DNA of 64,000 bases, taken from the NCBI RefSeq assembly GCF_005502745.1, contig NZ_SCNL01000003.1, positions 124,001 through 188,000 on the forward strand. The letters are read 5' to 3'. This DNA comes from Sphingomonas sp. 3P27F8 (GTDB taxonomy: Bacteria > Pseudomonadota > Alphaproteobacteria > Sphingomonadales > Sphingomonadaceae). The notes under the pieces were generated by a model that saw only the letters and a list, made by a program, of their open reading frames with translations, ran no database searches and had not been told where the DNA came from. Made by a program: the position numbers and the translations under genes. Positions 47,838 to 58,457 of this stretch are shown piece after piece; the stretch's first letter is position 1, and every line of letters starts with the position of its first letter.

Positions 47838-48573
47838 CGCGGTTCGCTTCTACTCGAGACTCGCGGCGATTATCGCCGTGCTGCTGCTGGCGGTGCCACT
47901 CCATCTATTCTGGCGTCTGCTGCGGCTCCCCTCACCTTGGCCAAGGTGGTTTCTCGGGTCGCTCGGTCGGATAATCGGCGCGCGCAGGCGGGTGACTGGC
48001 ACCCCGCTCCGCCGCGATGTCATATTCCTGGCGAATCATCTCAGCTGGATGGACATCCCGATCATCGCCGGCGTGACCGGGAGCGCTTTCGTGGCAAAGG
48101 CGGATCTACGCGACGTTCCGCTGGTAGGCTGGCTCTGCACGTTGAACCGCACGTTGTTCGTCCGTCGCGACGACCGGCTCGGTATCGCCGGCCAGATCGA
48201 CCAGCTCCGGGCGGCGCTCGCGGAAACATGGGCGATCACCATCTTCCCGGAAGGTACGACCGGCGACGGTTCGGGTCTTCTGCCGTTCAAGGCCGCGCTG
48301 CTTGCGGTGCTGGATCCGCCGCTGCCCGGCGTTCTCGTCCAGCCGGTGCGGATAGATTATGGTGTCGCGACGCGGGAACTGGCATGGATCGGCGACGAGC
48401 CGGGCCAGCATCACGCCCGTCGTGTGCTTGGCCGGGCAGGTACTTTCACCGCTACGCTGCACTTCTGCCATCCTTTCGATCCCCGGGACTTCCCTGGTCG
48501 CAAGGCGATCGCCGCCGAAGCACGCGCGCGTATCGCAGCAGCGGGTAGCGATCGTCCGCCGCCCCTAGTATAG
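47809..48573 (+). CDS. plsC: 1-acyl-sn-glycerol-3-phosphate acyltransferase
   Basis: Membrane acyltransferase making phosphatidic acid from lysophosphatidic acid. The ATG at 47809 (GGAG four bases upstream) gives 254 residues. An N-terminal hydrophobic helix ([18 protein letters not shown]) is followed by the catalytic motif HX4D in ANHLSWMD (His77, Asp82), the acceptor-binding FVRRDD and the [10 protein letters not shown] motif. The frame is open further upstream inside fur, but that extension is not homologous. Acyl-chain specificity is unknown; related enzymes also acylate ornithine lipids. Confidence 0.9.
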   Translation: MASVSAGRIDAVRFYSRLAAIIAVLLLAVPLHLFWRLLRLPSPWPRWFLGSLGRIIGARRRVTGTPLRRDVIFLANHLSWMDIPIIAGVTGSAFVAKADLRDVPLVGWLCTLNRTLFVRRDDRLGIAGQIDQLRAALAETWAITIFPEGTTGDGSGLLPFKAALLAVLDPPLPGVLVQPVRIDYGVATRELAWIGDEPGQHHARRVLGRAGTFTATLHFCHPFDPRDFPGRKAIAAEARARIAAAGSDRPPPLV

Positions 48574-48581
48574 GCGCGGCA

Positions 48582-49910
48582 ATGACCAAAACCGCGCCCA
48601 CAACCTTCCACGTCAAGTCGTTCGGTTGCCAGATGAACGTTTATGACGGCGAGAGGATGGCCGAACTCATGGCCGCCGATGGCCTCACGCCAACAGACGA
48701 CGCCGCTGCCGCCGATCTGGTGGTGCTGAACACCTGCCACATTCGCGAAAAAGCGACGGAAAAGGTCTATTCGGATATCGGGCGTCTGCGGAAGCACGAT
48801 CCTGACAAGATGATCGCAGTCGCGGGGTGTGTCGCCCAGGCCGAAGGCGAAGAGATAGTGCGCCGCGCGAAGGTGGATGTGGTTGTCGGGCCGCAGGCGT
48901 ATCACAATCTGCCAAGGCTCGTCGCCGATGCGGTTGCCGGCGCCGCGGCTCTAAACACCGACATGCCGGTGCTGTCGAAATTCGGCGCATTGCCGGCCCG
49001 GCGCAAGGTCGGCCCGGCCGCGTTCCTGACGGTACAGGAGGGGTGCGACAAATTCTGCACGTATTGCGTCGTGCCCTATACGCGCGGCGCAGAGGTGAGC
49101 CGCCCGTTCCGAGATATCATCGATGAAGCGAAGGCCCTGGTGGACGCCGGCGCGCGAGAAATCACGCTGCTTGGGCAGAACGTCAACGCCTGGGCCGACG
49201 AAGGCGGCGAAGGGCTCCACGATCTGATCCGCTCGCTCGATCGGATCGAGGGCCTGGCGCGCATCCGCTATACCACCAGCCACCCCAATGACATGACCCA
49301 AGGCCTGATCGACGCGCACCGCGATGTGGAGAAACTGATGCCGTTCCTCCACCTTCCAGTCCAGTCTGGGAGTGATCGGGTGCTCAAGGCGATGAATCGT
49401 AGCCACAGTCGTGACAGCTACCTGCGCGTGCTTGACCGGGTGCGTGCAGCGCGGCCCGATATCGCGCTGTCGGGCGACTTCATCGTTGGTTTCCCCGGTG
49501 AGACCGAAGCCGACTTTGCCGATACGCTGAGCCTGGTGGCGGAAGTGCGCCACGCCATGGCGTTCAGCTTCAAATACAGCCCTCGCCCCGGCACGCCGGC
49601 GGCGACGATGGACGAGCAGATCGCTCCCGAAGTGATGGACGACCGCCTGCAACGATTGCAGGCTGCGCTCAACCGCGACCAACTCGCCTTCAATCAGCAA
49701 TCGGTCGGCCGCCGATGCTCGGTGCTGATCGAGCGGAAGGGCAAACGGCCGGGCCAGATGCTGGGAAAATCTCCGTGGCTGCAATCGGTGTTGCTCGACA
49801 CGGCCGCCCCTGTCGGCACGATGGTTCAGGTGGAGCTGCTTCAGGCGGGGCCAAATTCGATCACAGCTCGCGAGATTTCTTCCTCGCCCGCCGCTGCCGC
49901 AGCGGCTTGA
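48582..49910 (+). CDS. miaB: tRNA-2-methylthio-N6-isopentenyladenosine synthase
   Basis: Radical-SAM methylthiotransferase modifying A37 of tRNAs that read UNN codons. The 442-residue protein has the N-terminal MTTase domain with three cluster cysteines (SFGCQMN, NTCHIRE, AGCVAQ), the radical SAM triad in [15 protein letters not shown], and a C-terminal TRAM domain. The split gap of eight bases after the acyltransferase and the phoH gene downstream match the common miaB-phoH-ybeY order. Confidence 0.97.
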   Translation: MTKTAPTTFHVKSFGCQMNVYDGERMAELMAADGLTPTDDAAAADLVVLNTCHIREKATEKVYSDIGRLRKHDPDKMIAVAGCVAQAEGEEIVRRAKVDVVVGPQAYHNLPRLVADAVAGAAALNTDMPVLSKFGALPARRKVGPAAFLTVQEGCDKFCTYCVVPYTRGAEVSRPFRDIIDEAKALVDAGAREITLLGQNVNAWADEGGEGLHDLIRSLDRIEGLARIRYTTSHPNDMTQGLIDAHRDVEKLMPFLHLPVQSGSDRVLKAMNRSHSRDSYLRVLDRVRAARPDIALSGDFIVGFPGETEADFADTLSLVAEVRHAMAFSFKYSPRPGTPAATMDEQIAPEVMDDRLQRLQAALNRDQLAFNQQSVGRRCSVLIERKGKRPGQMLGKSPWLQSVLLDTAAPVGTMVQVELLQAGPNSITAREISSSPAAAAAA

Positions 49911-50017
49911 TGCCGCAGAGACACAGTAACGAAATCCTTTGCCTTTAGTGCTTGCGACAAGGCGGCCCCCGCCGCACCTTGAGCGCACGCCGTATTGGCG
50001 AGAATCGAAGGAGGCGC

Positions 50018-51022
50018 ATGAGCCGTAAGCCCGTCCCCGCCCATTCTGGCGAACGCAGCCGAGTGGACGTGCTGTTCGACAAGCCACAGTTGCTTGCCCG
50101 GTTGTTCGGTCAATATGACCAGAATCTCGTGGCGCTTGAAAACAGGCTTGGGGTTTACATCACCGCGCGTGGCAACCGCATCGGGCTGGAGGGCACGGCC
50201 GAACAGGTCGCGATAGCGCGTGACGTGCTCAATGACCTGTATGCCCGCATCCAGCGTGGAGAGGACATAGACTCAGGGCTGGTCGATGCGTCGATCGCGA
50301 TGGCGGCTGAGCCGACGCTGGACGGGATCATCTCGGCCGAGCGCGCGCAGGTGCCGTCGGTCATGATCCGCACGCGCAAGAAAACCATCGTGCCGCGCAC
50401 GGCCGCGCAAGCGCACTATATGCGCGAACTGACGACCCACGACATGATCTTCGCCCTTGGGCCGGCGGGCACGGGAAAGACCTATATCGCGGTCGCGCAA
50501 GCAGTGGCGCAACTTATCACGGGGTCGGTCCAGCGACTGATCCTGTCGCGGCCCGCAGTAGAAGCGGGCGAACGGCTCGGCTTCCTGCCGGGTGACATGA
50601 AGGAGAAGGTCGATCCCTATCTCCGCCCGCTTTATGACGCGCTATACGATTGCCTGCCCGCCGAGCAGGTCGAGCGGCGCATCGCATCCGGTGAAATCGA
50701 GATCGCCCCGATCGCCTTCATGCGCGGACGAACTTTGGCCGACGCGTTCGTGATCCTGGACGAGGCGCAGAATACCACGCCGGCACAGATGAAGATGTTC
50801 CTCACCCGCTTCGGCCAGAATAGCCGAATGGTGGTCTGCGGCGACCCGAACCAGACCGATTTGCCAGGCGGCGTGGGCGCGTCCGGGCTCGCGGACGCCA
50901 CGTTCAGGCTGGAAGGGATAGAGGGTATCTCGCTCTGCCGCTTCACCGCGGCTGACGTGGTTCGCCATCCGATCGTCGGGCGGATTGTCGCCGCCTATGA
51001 AGGCGACGACGGCGCAAAATGA
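50018..51022 (+). CDS. phoH: PhoH-like ATPase
   Basis: Cytosolic ATPase, 334 residues from the ATG at 50018, which directly follows AAGGAGG. An N-terminal KH-like region is followed by the PhoH helicase-like domain with P-loop FALGPAGTGKTYIAVA, RPAVEAGERLGFLPGDM and Walker B VILDEAQNTTPAQMKMFLTR. Its exact role is unsettled; it is nearly always linked to ybeY and probably acts in RNA handling. The stop overlaps the ybeY start by four bases. A longer upstream start is unlikely. Confidence 0.93.
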   Translation: MSRKPVPAHSGERSRVDVLFDKPQLLARLFGQYDQNLVALENRLGVYITARGNRIGLEGTAEQVAIARDVLNDLYARIQRGEDIDSGLVDASIAMAAEPTLDGIISAERAQVPSVMIRTRKKTIVPRTAAQAHYMRELTTHDMIFALGPAGTGKTYIAVAQAVAQLITGSVQRLILSRPAVEAGERLGFLPGDMKEKVDPYLRPLYDALYDCLPAEQVERRIASGEIEIAPIAFMRGRTLADAFVILDEAQNTTPAQMKMFLTRFGQNSRMVVCGDPNQTDLPGGVGASGLADATFRLEGIEGISLCRFTAADVVRHPIVGRIVAAYEGDDGAK

Positions 51023-51528
51023 TCGAGATCGAGCTAAGCCGGGATGATCCATGGCCGGAGCGGGACTGGTCCGCGCTGGCGACGACCGCCGTACGGGCGG
51101 CGGTCCTCCGAACACCGCATGGCGCATTGCTTACCGCTCCGATGCTCGTCGAGGTAAGCGTTCGGCTTGCTTCCGACGACGATGTGCACGCGCTCAACCG
51201 CCAGTATCGCGGGAAGGATAAGGCAACCAATGTCCTGTCCTTTCCCATGGTGCAGGCTGATCTGATCGACACGGTCAGCCAGAATACGGACGATGGCGAA
51301 TTGCTGCTTGGCGACATCGTGCTGGCCCACGGCGTGTGCGAACGCGAGGCGGCGGAGCGCGGCATAACGCCCGATGCGCACCTCACGCATTTGATCGTGC
51401 ATGGTACGCTGCATCTGCTAGGCTACGATCATCTGACCGATGTCGAGGGCGATGCGATGGAGGCCATAGAGCGCGACGCACTTGCCGATCTCGGCATCGC
51501 GGACCCATATCATATTCAAGAGGACTGA
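51019..51528 (+). CDS. ybeY: Endoribonuclease YbeY (rRNA maturation factor)
   Basis: Zinc-dependent RNase needed for 16S rRNA 3'-end maturation and ribosome quality control. The 169-residue protein shows NRQYRGKDKATNVLSFP and the zinc motif HLIVHGTLHLLGYDH (HxxxHxxxxxH). Coupled to phoH by ATGA, and followed by corC after a single base. Confidence 0.96.
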   Translation: MIEIELSRDDPWPERDWSALATTAVRAAVLRTPHGALLTAPMLVEVSVRLASDDDVHALNRQYRGKDKATNVLSFPMVQADLIDTVSQNTDDGELLLGDIVLAHGVCEREAAERGITPDAHLTHLIVHGTLHLLGYDHLTDVEGDAMEAIERDALADLGIADPYHIQED

Positions 51529-51529
51529 C

Positions 51530-52441
<912 letters not shown>

Positions 52442-52492
52442 GTCGACGATCAGCCCCTTCCGTCTCGCCGCGCGCCCGCCTATCGTCAGAAG

Positions 52493-53833
52493 ATGCGCAA
52501 ACATATTCTTATCGTCTCCGGCCTGATCGTGCTCGCCGTGATCGGCATAATCGCCTGGATCGCGTGGCCCGACACCGCACGCGTCGATATCGCCAACGTC
52601 GAGGGTCAGCGCCCGGAAATCACCGATCCGCGCGCTCAGTGGATTCCCACGATGAAGGTCGCGAAGGCGGTGGGGTGGCCGGATGGCGGCAAGCCGACGG
52701 CGGCGACTGGCTTGTCGGTCGCACCATATGTGACCGGGCTTGATCATCCGCGCTGGCTTTATCGCCTGCCCAACGGGGACATCCTTGTCGCCGAAACCAA
52801 TTCACCGCCACGCGCGACGAGCGGGATCACTAACAAGGTGATGGGTTGGCTGATGGGTCGCGCCGGCGCGGGCGTGCCCTCCGCCAACCGGATTACCCTG
52901 CTCCGCGATGCCGATGGAAACGGCGTGCCGGAAGTGAAGTCGATATTCATGACCGGGCTGAATTCGCCGTTCGGCATGGTGCTGTTCGACGGCCAGCTTT
53001 ATATCGCGAACACGGACACGCTGGTCCGGGTGCCTTACACCGACGGCATGACCAAGATCGACGCGAAGCCGGAACTGGTCATCAAGCTCAATGGTGGCGG
53101 CAATCACTGGGCGCGCAACGTCATCGCAGCGGAGGATGGCAAGACGCTGTACCTTTCCGTCGGGTCATCGTCGAACATCGCCGAGAACGGCATGAGCGCG
53201 GAGCGCTTTCGAGCGAATATCCTGCAGGTGTGGCCGAAGGAGAAGACCTATCGTGTCTATGCCGCCGGACTGCGCAATCCGAATGGCATGGCGCTCGAGC
53301 CTCACAGCCGTCAGCTTTGGACGGTGGTGAATGAGCGGGACATGATCGGCTCCGATCTCGCGCCGGATTATCTTACGGCAGTGGAACTCGGCGATCACTT
53401 CGGCTGGCCGTGGTACTATTGGGGTGGTTATCCCGATCGTCGGGTGGAGCCGGGGAATCCACAGCTGCAGCAATATTCAAAGCGGCCGGACTTTGCGCTT
53501 GGACCGCACGTAGCGGCGCTTGGATTGACCTTCGCGGCAGATGCGAAGCTGGGCGCGAACTTCACCAACGGCGCGTTCATCGGCGAGCACGGATCGTGGA
53601 ACCGCAAGCCCCTGTCGGGCTATAAGGTGGTCTTCGTGCCGTTTGCCGATTCCGGCTGGCCGATGAAGGGGGCGAAACCTGTCGATGTGCTGACCGGCTT
53701 TCTCAACAAGGACGGCGAGGCGCAGGGCCGTCCAGTGGCGGTCATCACCGACAAGACTGGTGCGCTGCTGGTGGCGGACGACGTAGGCAATCGTATCTGG
53801 CGGGTAAGCGCAAGCTCCACGTCGACGAAGTAA
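52493..53833 (+). CDS. Membrane-anchored PQQ-type sugar dehydrogenase-like beta-propeller
   Basis: A 446-residue periplasmic protein with an N-terminal anchor helix (ILIVSGLIVLAVIGIIAWIA) and a six-bladed propeller of the soluble glucose/sorbosone dehydrogenase family. Visible landmarks are GLDHPRWLYRLPNGDILVAE, NGGGNHWARNV, AAGLRNPNGMALEP, and GEHGSWNRKPLSGYKVVFVP near the end. Family members oxidise sugars or sorbosone with PQQ; no PQQ biosynthesis genes are in the window and the substrate is unknown. It separates corC from lnt, where the two are usually adjacent, so it is an insertion in a conserved block. Confidence 0.88.
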   Translation: MRKHILIVSGLIVLAVIGIIAWIAWPDTARVDIANVEGQRPEITDPRAQWIPTMKVAKAVGWPDGGKPTAATGLSVAPYVTGLDHPRWLYRLPNGDILVAETNSPPRATSGITNKVMGWLMGRAGAGVPSANRITLLRDADGNGVPEVKSIFMTGLNSPFGMVLFDGQLYIANTDTLVRVPYTDGMTKIDAKPELVIKLNGGGNHWARNVIAAEDGKTLYLSVGSSSNIAENGMSAERFRANILQVWPKEKTYRVYAAGLRNPNGMALEPHSRQLWTVVNERDMIGSDLAPDYLTAVELGDHFGWPWYYWGGYPDRRVEPGNPQLQQYSKRPDFALGPHVAALGLTFAADAKLGANFTNGAFIGEHGSWNRKPLSGYKVVFVPFADSGWPMKGAKPVDVLTGFLNKDGEAQGRPVAVITDKTGALLVADDVGNRIWRVSASSTSTK

Positions 53834-53843
53834 ACACTCTTTT

Positions 53844-53868
53844 GGGCGGCGGATGGGCTCCGCCGCCC
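53844..53868. terminator. Bidirectional terminator-like hairpin
   Basis: GGGCGGCGGA and TCCGCCGCCC form a perfect ten-base stem with a TGGGC loop between the convergent sugar dehydrogenase and PHA-system genes. There is no good U-tract, so efficiency is uncertain, but it sits exactly between the two stop codons. Confidence 0.55.
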
Positions 53869-53869
53869 G

Positions 53870-54172
53870 CTATTCGAGCAGCTTGGGCGCCTCACGCTCC
53901 AGCTTGGCGCGGATGCGATCGGCGAACATTGCAAGGAACGCGGGAAGCGTAAAAGTGCAATGGACGGTGGTATCGGTGACATCGAGTTGCGCGGTCACGC
54001 GCTGGCCAAGCCCCTCCACCGTAAAGTGCAGTGTATCCCCTGTCCAACGATGCTCGGTGATCGCACCGCCGGGCACGAAATCGGCGAACTTGCCGAAGCC
54101 GTTGCCGATACGCTCGCGGGCAGCGGCGGCGCCCAGCTTGTGGGGAACATCGACTTCGATCGGAGCGGTCAT
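53870..54172 (-). CDS. Polyhydroxyalkanoic acid system family protein
   Basis: A 100-residue soluble protein. The start [20 protein letters not shown], then a central [18 protein letters not shown] and a final [18 protein letters not shown] match the small family found near PHA granule genes; its role is unclear. The ATG at 54172 overlaps the stop of the upstream VOC gene by four bases. An in-frame extension across that gene is rejected. No PHA synthase gene is near. Confidence 0.8.
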   Translation of the reverse strand: MTAPIEVDVPHKLGAAAARERIGNGFGKFADFVPGGAITEHRWTGDTLHFTVEGLGQRVTAQLDVTDTTVHCTFTLPAFLAMFADRIRAKLEREAPKLLE

Positions 54173-54609
54173 ACGGCATTCTCCTTCTCGCCGGTCGCGA
54201 ACAGCATCGCGTCGTCGGCAAACGCCTTGAACTCCAGCGCGTTGCCGGATGGATCGCGAAAAAACATCGTCGCCTGCTCCCCCGGCTGCCCGGCGAACCG
54301 GATATGCGGCGCGATGCCAAAGCGAACGCCTGCCGCCTCCACCCGCGCCGCCAGCGTACGCCAATCGTTCATCGTCAGCACGATTCCGAAATGCGGCACC
54401 GGCACCTCATGACCATCGACGGCGTTGCATGTTTCGGCCGGTCGCATCGATTCATCCAGATGCGCTACGATCTGATGCCCTCCCAGATCAAAATCGATCC
54501 AGCGATCGCTGGATCGTCCCTCACCACATCCAAGCACCCCGCCGTAGAAGGCACGGGCGGCGGTGAGATCGTGAACCGGAAAAGCGAGGTGAAATGGTCG
54601 AAGTGTCAT
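54169..54609 (-). CDS. VOC/glyoxalase-fold metalloenzyme
   Basis: A 146-residue vicinal-oxygen-chelate protein. It begins [20 protein letters not shown] with a probable metal His, has [11 protein letters not shown] mid-protein and ends with [15 protein letters not shown] carrying the conserved Glu. This is the two-module glyoxalase/dioxygenase fold in a single-domain form that works as a dimer. Substrate unknown. Coupled to the PHA-system gene by an ATGA overlap. Confidence 0.88.
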   Translation of the reverse strand: MTLRPFHLAFPVHDLTAARAFYGGVLGCGEGRSSDRWIDFDLGGHQIVAHLDESMRPAETCNAVDGHEVPVPHFGIVLTMNDWRTLAARVEAAGVRFGIAPHIRFAGQPGEQATMFFRDPSGNALEFKAFADDAMLFATGEKENAV

Positions 54610-54743
54610 GTTTCGATCATACACCTGCAGAGAATATTCTCCAGCCCCGGGCTTGAAGCGGCGCTGCGCCTCCCGCATGAACCGCGCGCGCGGGATATTG
54701 CGGCGCGTTTCGCCGGGGCGGGCCCTGGCACGACGAAGGATCG

Positions 54744-56300
54744 ATGATGATGTCCCTCGCCCGTCGCCCTGCTCTGGGTGCCCTGCTGCTGGGCGCGCTG
54801 GCCGCGTGCGGCTTTGCGCCGCTGAACCTATGGCCGCTCACGCTTGCCTGCCTCGCCGCCTGGATCGGGCTGATCCATCGCGCGCCTACGCTGAAGTGCG
54901 CGCTGTGGCTGGGATGGGTCTTTGGCGTCGGCCATTTCACGATCAACAACAACTGGTTCCAGCACGCCTTTGACTTTCAGGACAAGATGCCACCCCTGCT
55001 GGGCTATGCAGCGCCAATCGCGCTGGCACTTTATCTTGCGGTCTATCCGGCGATCGCGGCAGGCGCCGGCTGGCTGATCCGCGGGCGAGGCAAGCCCGAT
55101 CCTGCCTATGTCTTCGCCATCGCGGCGGCCTGGATCGCGACCGAGTGGCTGCGCAGCGTTGTGTTCACCGGCTACGCCTGGGATCCGCTCGGTGTGATCT
55201 GGGTGCCGGTGCAGCCGGTCGCGACCTTGGCGGCCACGGTTGGAACATATGCCCTTTCCGGCCTGACGGTGTTGCTGGCTGGCGCGTTACTGCTGATCCC
55301 GCGTCGCCCGCTTCCGGTCATCGCCGGCGTGGCGGCGCTTTCAGCGATGATCGCCGCACAAGCGCTCAGCTACGGCAGGCTCGTGACTCCTGCAGCGCCG
55401 CCAGAAAACGCGCCGCGGCTCGTCGTCGTGCAGCCCAACGTCTCGCAGGATCAGCGCGGTGAGAGTGACGGCGAACTGCTCTTACGCAAGCTGTCCGCCC
55501 TGTCGGGGACGGCGGGTGTGACGCCGCGCCTGATCGTCTGGCCAGAGGGAGTCGTCCGCGATTTCATTGAGGATGGCTATCCCGCGTACATATATGGCTT
55601 TCAACCCAGCCCCTATTATCTGCGACGGCGGTTGGCCGCGCTGCTCGGGCCGGCGGATATGCTGCTCGCCGGTGGAACTGCGCTTCAGTTCGACCGCAAC
55701 GGAAATGTCATCAGCGCGCGCAATTCGGTGTTCGCGATCGATCCATCGGCACGAATCGTGTCGCGGTACGACAAGGCGCATCTTGTCCCTTATGGTGAGT
55801 ATCTGCCGATGCCGTGGCTGCTCAAGCCGCTTGGCCTGGCGCGGCTGGTGCCCGGCGACGTGGATTTCGCCGACGGACCCGGGCCGCGCAGTCTGACGCT
55901 CCCCGGCTTTGGCGCGGTGGGGGTGCAGATCTGCTACGAGATCATTTTTTCGGGGCAGGTGATCGACCAGGCCCATCGCCCGCGCCTTCTGTTCAATCCG
56001 TCCAATGACGCATGGTTCGGTAAATGGGGGCCGCCGCAGCACCTGGCGCAGGCACGGATGCGCGCGATAGAAGAAGGCCTGCCGATCGTTCGCGCGACCC
56101 CCACGGGCATTTCTGCCGTGATCGCCGCCGATGGCCGCCTGATCGCGACCGTGCCGCATGAGAAGGCCGGCGCGATCGATGTCGCAATGCCGCAGCCTGC
56201 TCCGCCGACCCTATTCTCACGGATCGGAAACTGGGCCGCGCTGCTTGTCACGCTGTTTCTGACGGGTGTCGCGGTTGCCTTCCGGTGGCGGCGGCGCTAG
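54744..56300 (+). CDS. lnt: Apolipoprotein N-acyltransferase
   Basis: Inner-membrane enzyme adding the third acyl chain to lipoproteins. The 518-residue protein has six to seven N-terminal helices and a periplasmic nitrilase domain (about residues 225-475) with the catalytic triad Glu268 (VWPEG), Lys344 ([14 protein letters not shown]) and Cys397 (QICYEIIF), followed by a C-terminal helix. It begins with three consecutive ATG codons, so the exact start is uncertain by two residues. metK follows after a palindrome. Confidence 0.95.
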   Translation: MMMSLARRPALGALLLGALAACGFAPLNLWPLTLACLAAWIGLIHRAPTLKCALWLGWVFGVGHFTINNNWFQHAFDFQDKMPPLLGYAAPIALALYLAVYPAIAAGAGWLIRGRGKPDPAYVFAIAAAWIATEWLRSVVFTGYAWDPLGVIWVPVQPVATLAATVGTYALSGLTVLLAGALLLIPRRPLPVIAGVAALSAMIAAQALSYGRLVTPAAPPENAPRLVVVQPNVSQDQRGESDGELLLRKLSALSGTAGVTPRLIVWPEGVVRDFIEDGYPAYIYGFQPSPYYLRRRLAALLGPADMLLAGGTALQFDRNGNVISARNSVFAIDPSARIVSRYDKAHLVPYGEYLPMPWLLKPLGLARLVPGDVDFADGPGPRSLTLPGFGAVGVQICYEIIFSGQVIDQAHRPRLLFNPSNDAWFGKWGPPQHLAQARMRAIEEGLPIVRATPTGISAVIAADGRLIATVPHEKAGAIDVAMPQPAPPTLFSRIGNWAALLVTLFLTGVAVAFRWRRR

Positions 56301-56302
56301 GG

Positions 56303-56326
56303 CGATATAAAGCTATCTTTATATCG
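56303..56326. promoter_or_regulatory. Perfect palindrome between lnt and metK, candidate operator
   Basis: CGATATAAAG and CTTTATATCG form perfect ten-base arms around a CTAT spacer. The site starts three bases after the lnt stop and ends 19 bases before the metK ATG, overlapping the only space where a metK promoter could be. The AT-rich palindrome recalls operators of ArsR-type methionine-cycle regulators such as SahR as I remember them; this has not been checked. Confidence 0.55.
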
Positions 56327-56345
56327 TTAAGTAATCGGAGCGATC

Positions 56346-57551
56346 ATGCGTCAGTCGTTCATTTTCACCAGTGAGTCGGTCAGCGAAGGCCATCCGGACA
56401 AGGTTGCCGATCAGATTTCGGATTCGATCGTCGATCTGTTTCTGTCGAAGGATCCCGAGGCGCGTGTTGCGTGCGAGACGCTCACCACCACCAATATGGT
56501 CGTGCTGGCGGGCGAGATCCGCGGCAAGGGGATCATGGATACGGACGGCAACTGGGCGGTTGGGGTCGAGGACGAGATCGAGCGCACGGTGCGCGAAACG
56601 GTGAAGCGCATCGGCTATGAGCAGTCGGGCTTTCACTGGAAGACTTTTACCTTCTCTAACAACCTTCACCCGCAATCCGCGCATATCGCGATGGGCGTCG
56701 ATGAGAGCGGCAACAAGGACGAAGGCGCCGGCGACCAGGGCATCATGTTCGGCTATGCGACTGACGAGACGCCGGGGCTGATGCCCGCTACCCTGTATTA
56801 CAGTCACAAGATCCTGGAGCGGATGGCCGAGGATCGGCATTCGGGCAAGGCGCCGTTTCTGGAGCCGGACGCCAAGAGCCAGGTGACCCTGCAATATGAA
56901 AACGAGCGCCCGGTTCGCGCGACCGCGCTGGTCGTCTCGACGCAGCATTCCGCCGACCTTTCGAACGAGCCGGGCCAGGCAAAGCTGCGCGATTATGTCA
57001 AGGGCGTTTTCGCCGAGATTCTGCCGGAAGGCTGGCTGCCGGCCGAAGACAAGATTTATGTCAATCCGACCGGTCTTTTCGAGATCGGCGGGCCCGACGG
57101 CGATGCCGGCGTAACGGGTCGCAAGATCATCGTCGACACCTATGGCGGCGCGGCTCCGCACGGCGGCGGGGCGTTCAGCGGGAAGGATCCCACCAAGGTG
57201 GATCGCTCAGCCGCTTATGTCGCGCGCTATCTCGCCAAGAATGTGGTTGCCGCAGGTCTAGCGCGCCGCGTGACGATCCAACTCTCCTATGCGATCGGGA
57301 TCGCTGAGCCGCTCTCGCTCTATGTCGATACCCACGGCACCGGCACAGTGCCGGAAGCAAAGCTTGAGGAAGTGCTGCCGAAGCTGGTGCGCCTGACCCC
57401 CAAGGGCATTCGTGAGCATCTGAAGCTTAACGCGCCGATCTATTCGCGTACCGCAGCCTACGGCCACTTCGGCCGCGATACAGACGGCAGGCACTTCACC
57501 TGGGAGGCGACCGATCTGGTCGATCAGCTCAAGGCCGCCGTCTCTGCCTGA
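56346..57551 (+). CDS. metK: S-adenosylmethionine synthetase
   Basis: Makes SAM from methionine and ATP. The 401-residue protein begins [20 protein letters not shown], has [16 protein letters not shown], the methionine/ATP region with [19 protein letters not shown] and ends normally. GGAG lies six bases before the ATG at 56346. It lies between a perfect palindrome upstream and a strong hairpin downstream. The lnt-metK-trmB order is typical for alphaproteobacteria, although here a minus-strand gene separates metK from trmB. Confidence 0.97.
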   Translation: MRQSFIFTSESVSEGHPDKVADQISDSIVDLFLSKDPEARVACETLTTTNMVVLAGEIRGKGIMDTDGNWAVGVEDEIERTVRETVKRIGYEQSGFHWKTFTFSNNLHPQSAHIAMGVDESGNKDEGAGDQGIMFGYATDETPGLMPATLYYSHKILERMAEDRHSGKAPFLEPDAKSQVTLQYENERPVRATALVVSTQHSADLSNEPGQAKLRDYVKGVFAEILPEGWLPAEDKIYVNPTGLFEIGGPDGDAGVTGRKIIVDTYGGAAPHGGGAFSGKDPTKVDRSAAYVARYLAKNVVAAGLARRVTIQLSYAIGIAEPLSLYVDTHGTGTVPEAKLEEVLPKLVRLTPKGIREHLKLNAPIYSRTAAYGHFGRDTDGRHFTWEATDLVDQLKAAVSA

Positions 57552-57559
57552 GCGCCTGT

Positions 57560-57588
57560 CGCCGGGCGCCGTTTGTGCGCGCCCGGCG
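57560..57588. terminator. Terminator-like hairpin after metK
   Basis: CGCCGGGCGC and GCGCCCGGCG form a perfect ten-base stem with a nine-base loop, eight bases after the metK stop and seven before the convergent gene end. There is no U-tract on either strand, so it may act as a shared, weak terminator. Confidence 0.55.
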
Positions 57589-57595
57589 TGATCGT

Positions 57596-58363
57596 CTAGC
57601 GCAGCGCGGCCGTATAGGCACCGAACGCCTCGCGGACGATCGTGCGCGAGCCCTGTGTCACTTCCACTCCGCCCCCGGGGTGGGTCGGCTCCACCGAAAC
57701 CATCACGCGATAGACGAAGCCCCGATTGGCAAATTCATAAGTGCGCCGGCCGCCGACCTGATCGACCAGTCTGCCGCCATCGATCGTGAGCGATGCCTGA
57801 GTATCCTGCCCTCCCCCGGGTTGCACGATCTCGGGCAGTTCGCTGTCAAAATTATAGCTGGTGTAGCGATAGCCATTGCGCTCGGTCCGCACGACCTGGA
57901 TCGAGCGCCGGCCGGTTATCGCGAGTACCCGCGTTTGCGCGACGAAGCGGCAATTGGTCGTCTGCTTGCCCAGCGTGATCGAGACGACGGCAGGCGTGGT
58001 CGCGCCAGCCTCCACCATCCCCGGATTGATCGCGTGGACATTGCCGATCTGTCCGCCGGCAAGGTTAAGCAATGGATAGTAAATCTGCCCCGCACCGGGA
58101 TCGCCCAACCCCAGGCGCACCACCATGCGCTGCGCCGTCAACGCGGGTTTGGCGAAGGCGATGAGGTCCATTTGCCCCCCCTGCCCCGGCGCACCCAGCA
58201 CGATCGCGCGATCGCGGTTCGTCGAGTCACACAGCAAGGGTATACTCGTCCAGCGGCCGTCACGCTTTACGAAGGAAAGTGACTTCGCCGAATCAAGCTG
58301 CGCATCGCCCGCTGCCGGCAAAGCCGCAAGCGGCACTGCGAACGCCCACGCCCAACGCATCAT
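57596..58363 (-). CDS. Conserved-looking secreted protein, unknown function
   Basis: A 255-residue protein with a clear signal peptide (WAWAFAVPLAALPAAGDAQ). The mature part is beta-rich, with pairs such as RFVAQTRVLAIT and YRVMVSVEPTH, and has two cysteines that could pair (LLCDSTNRD and TNCRFVAQ). I do not recognise a family. It lies on the minus strand between metK and trmB, which are usually adjacent, so it is an interloper or lineage-specific gene. The start could be either of two adjacent ATGs. Confidence 0.75.
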   Translation of the reverse strand: MMRWAWAFAVPLAALPAAGDAQLDSAKSLSFVKRDGRWTSIPLLCDSTNRDRAIVLGAPGQGGQMDLIAFAKPALTAQRMVVRLGLGDPGAGQIYYPLLNLAGGQIGNVHAINPGMVEAGATTPAVVSITLGKQTTNCRFVAQTRVLAITGRRSIQVVRTERNGYRYTSYNFDSELPEIVQPGGGQDTQASLTIDGGRLVDQVGGRRTYEFANRGFVYRVMVSVEPTHPGGGVEVTQGSRTIVREAFGAYTAALR

Positions 58364-58457
58364 CTTCTCCTGTTTCCCTCGGTCGAGCGCGGTTTACGAT
58401 CGCGTGGATGAACGCGGCATTGCCCTTGATCGCGCAGCGCTTTAGGCGCGCGCCATC

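Noticed and set aside
56301-56345. SAM riboswitch before metK
   Set aside because: Only 45 bases separate lnt and metK, dominated by one simple palindrome; no room for a known SAM aptamer unless it lies inside lnt, where none was recognised.
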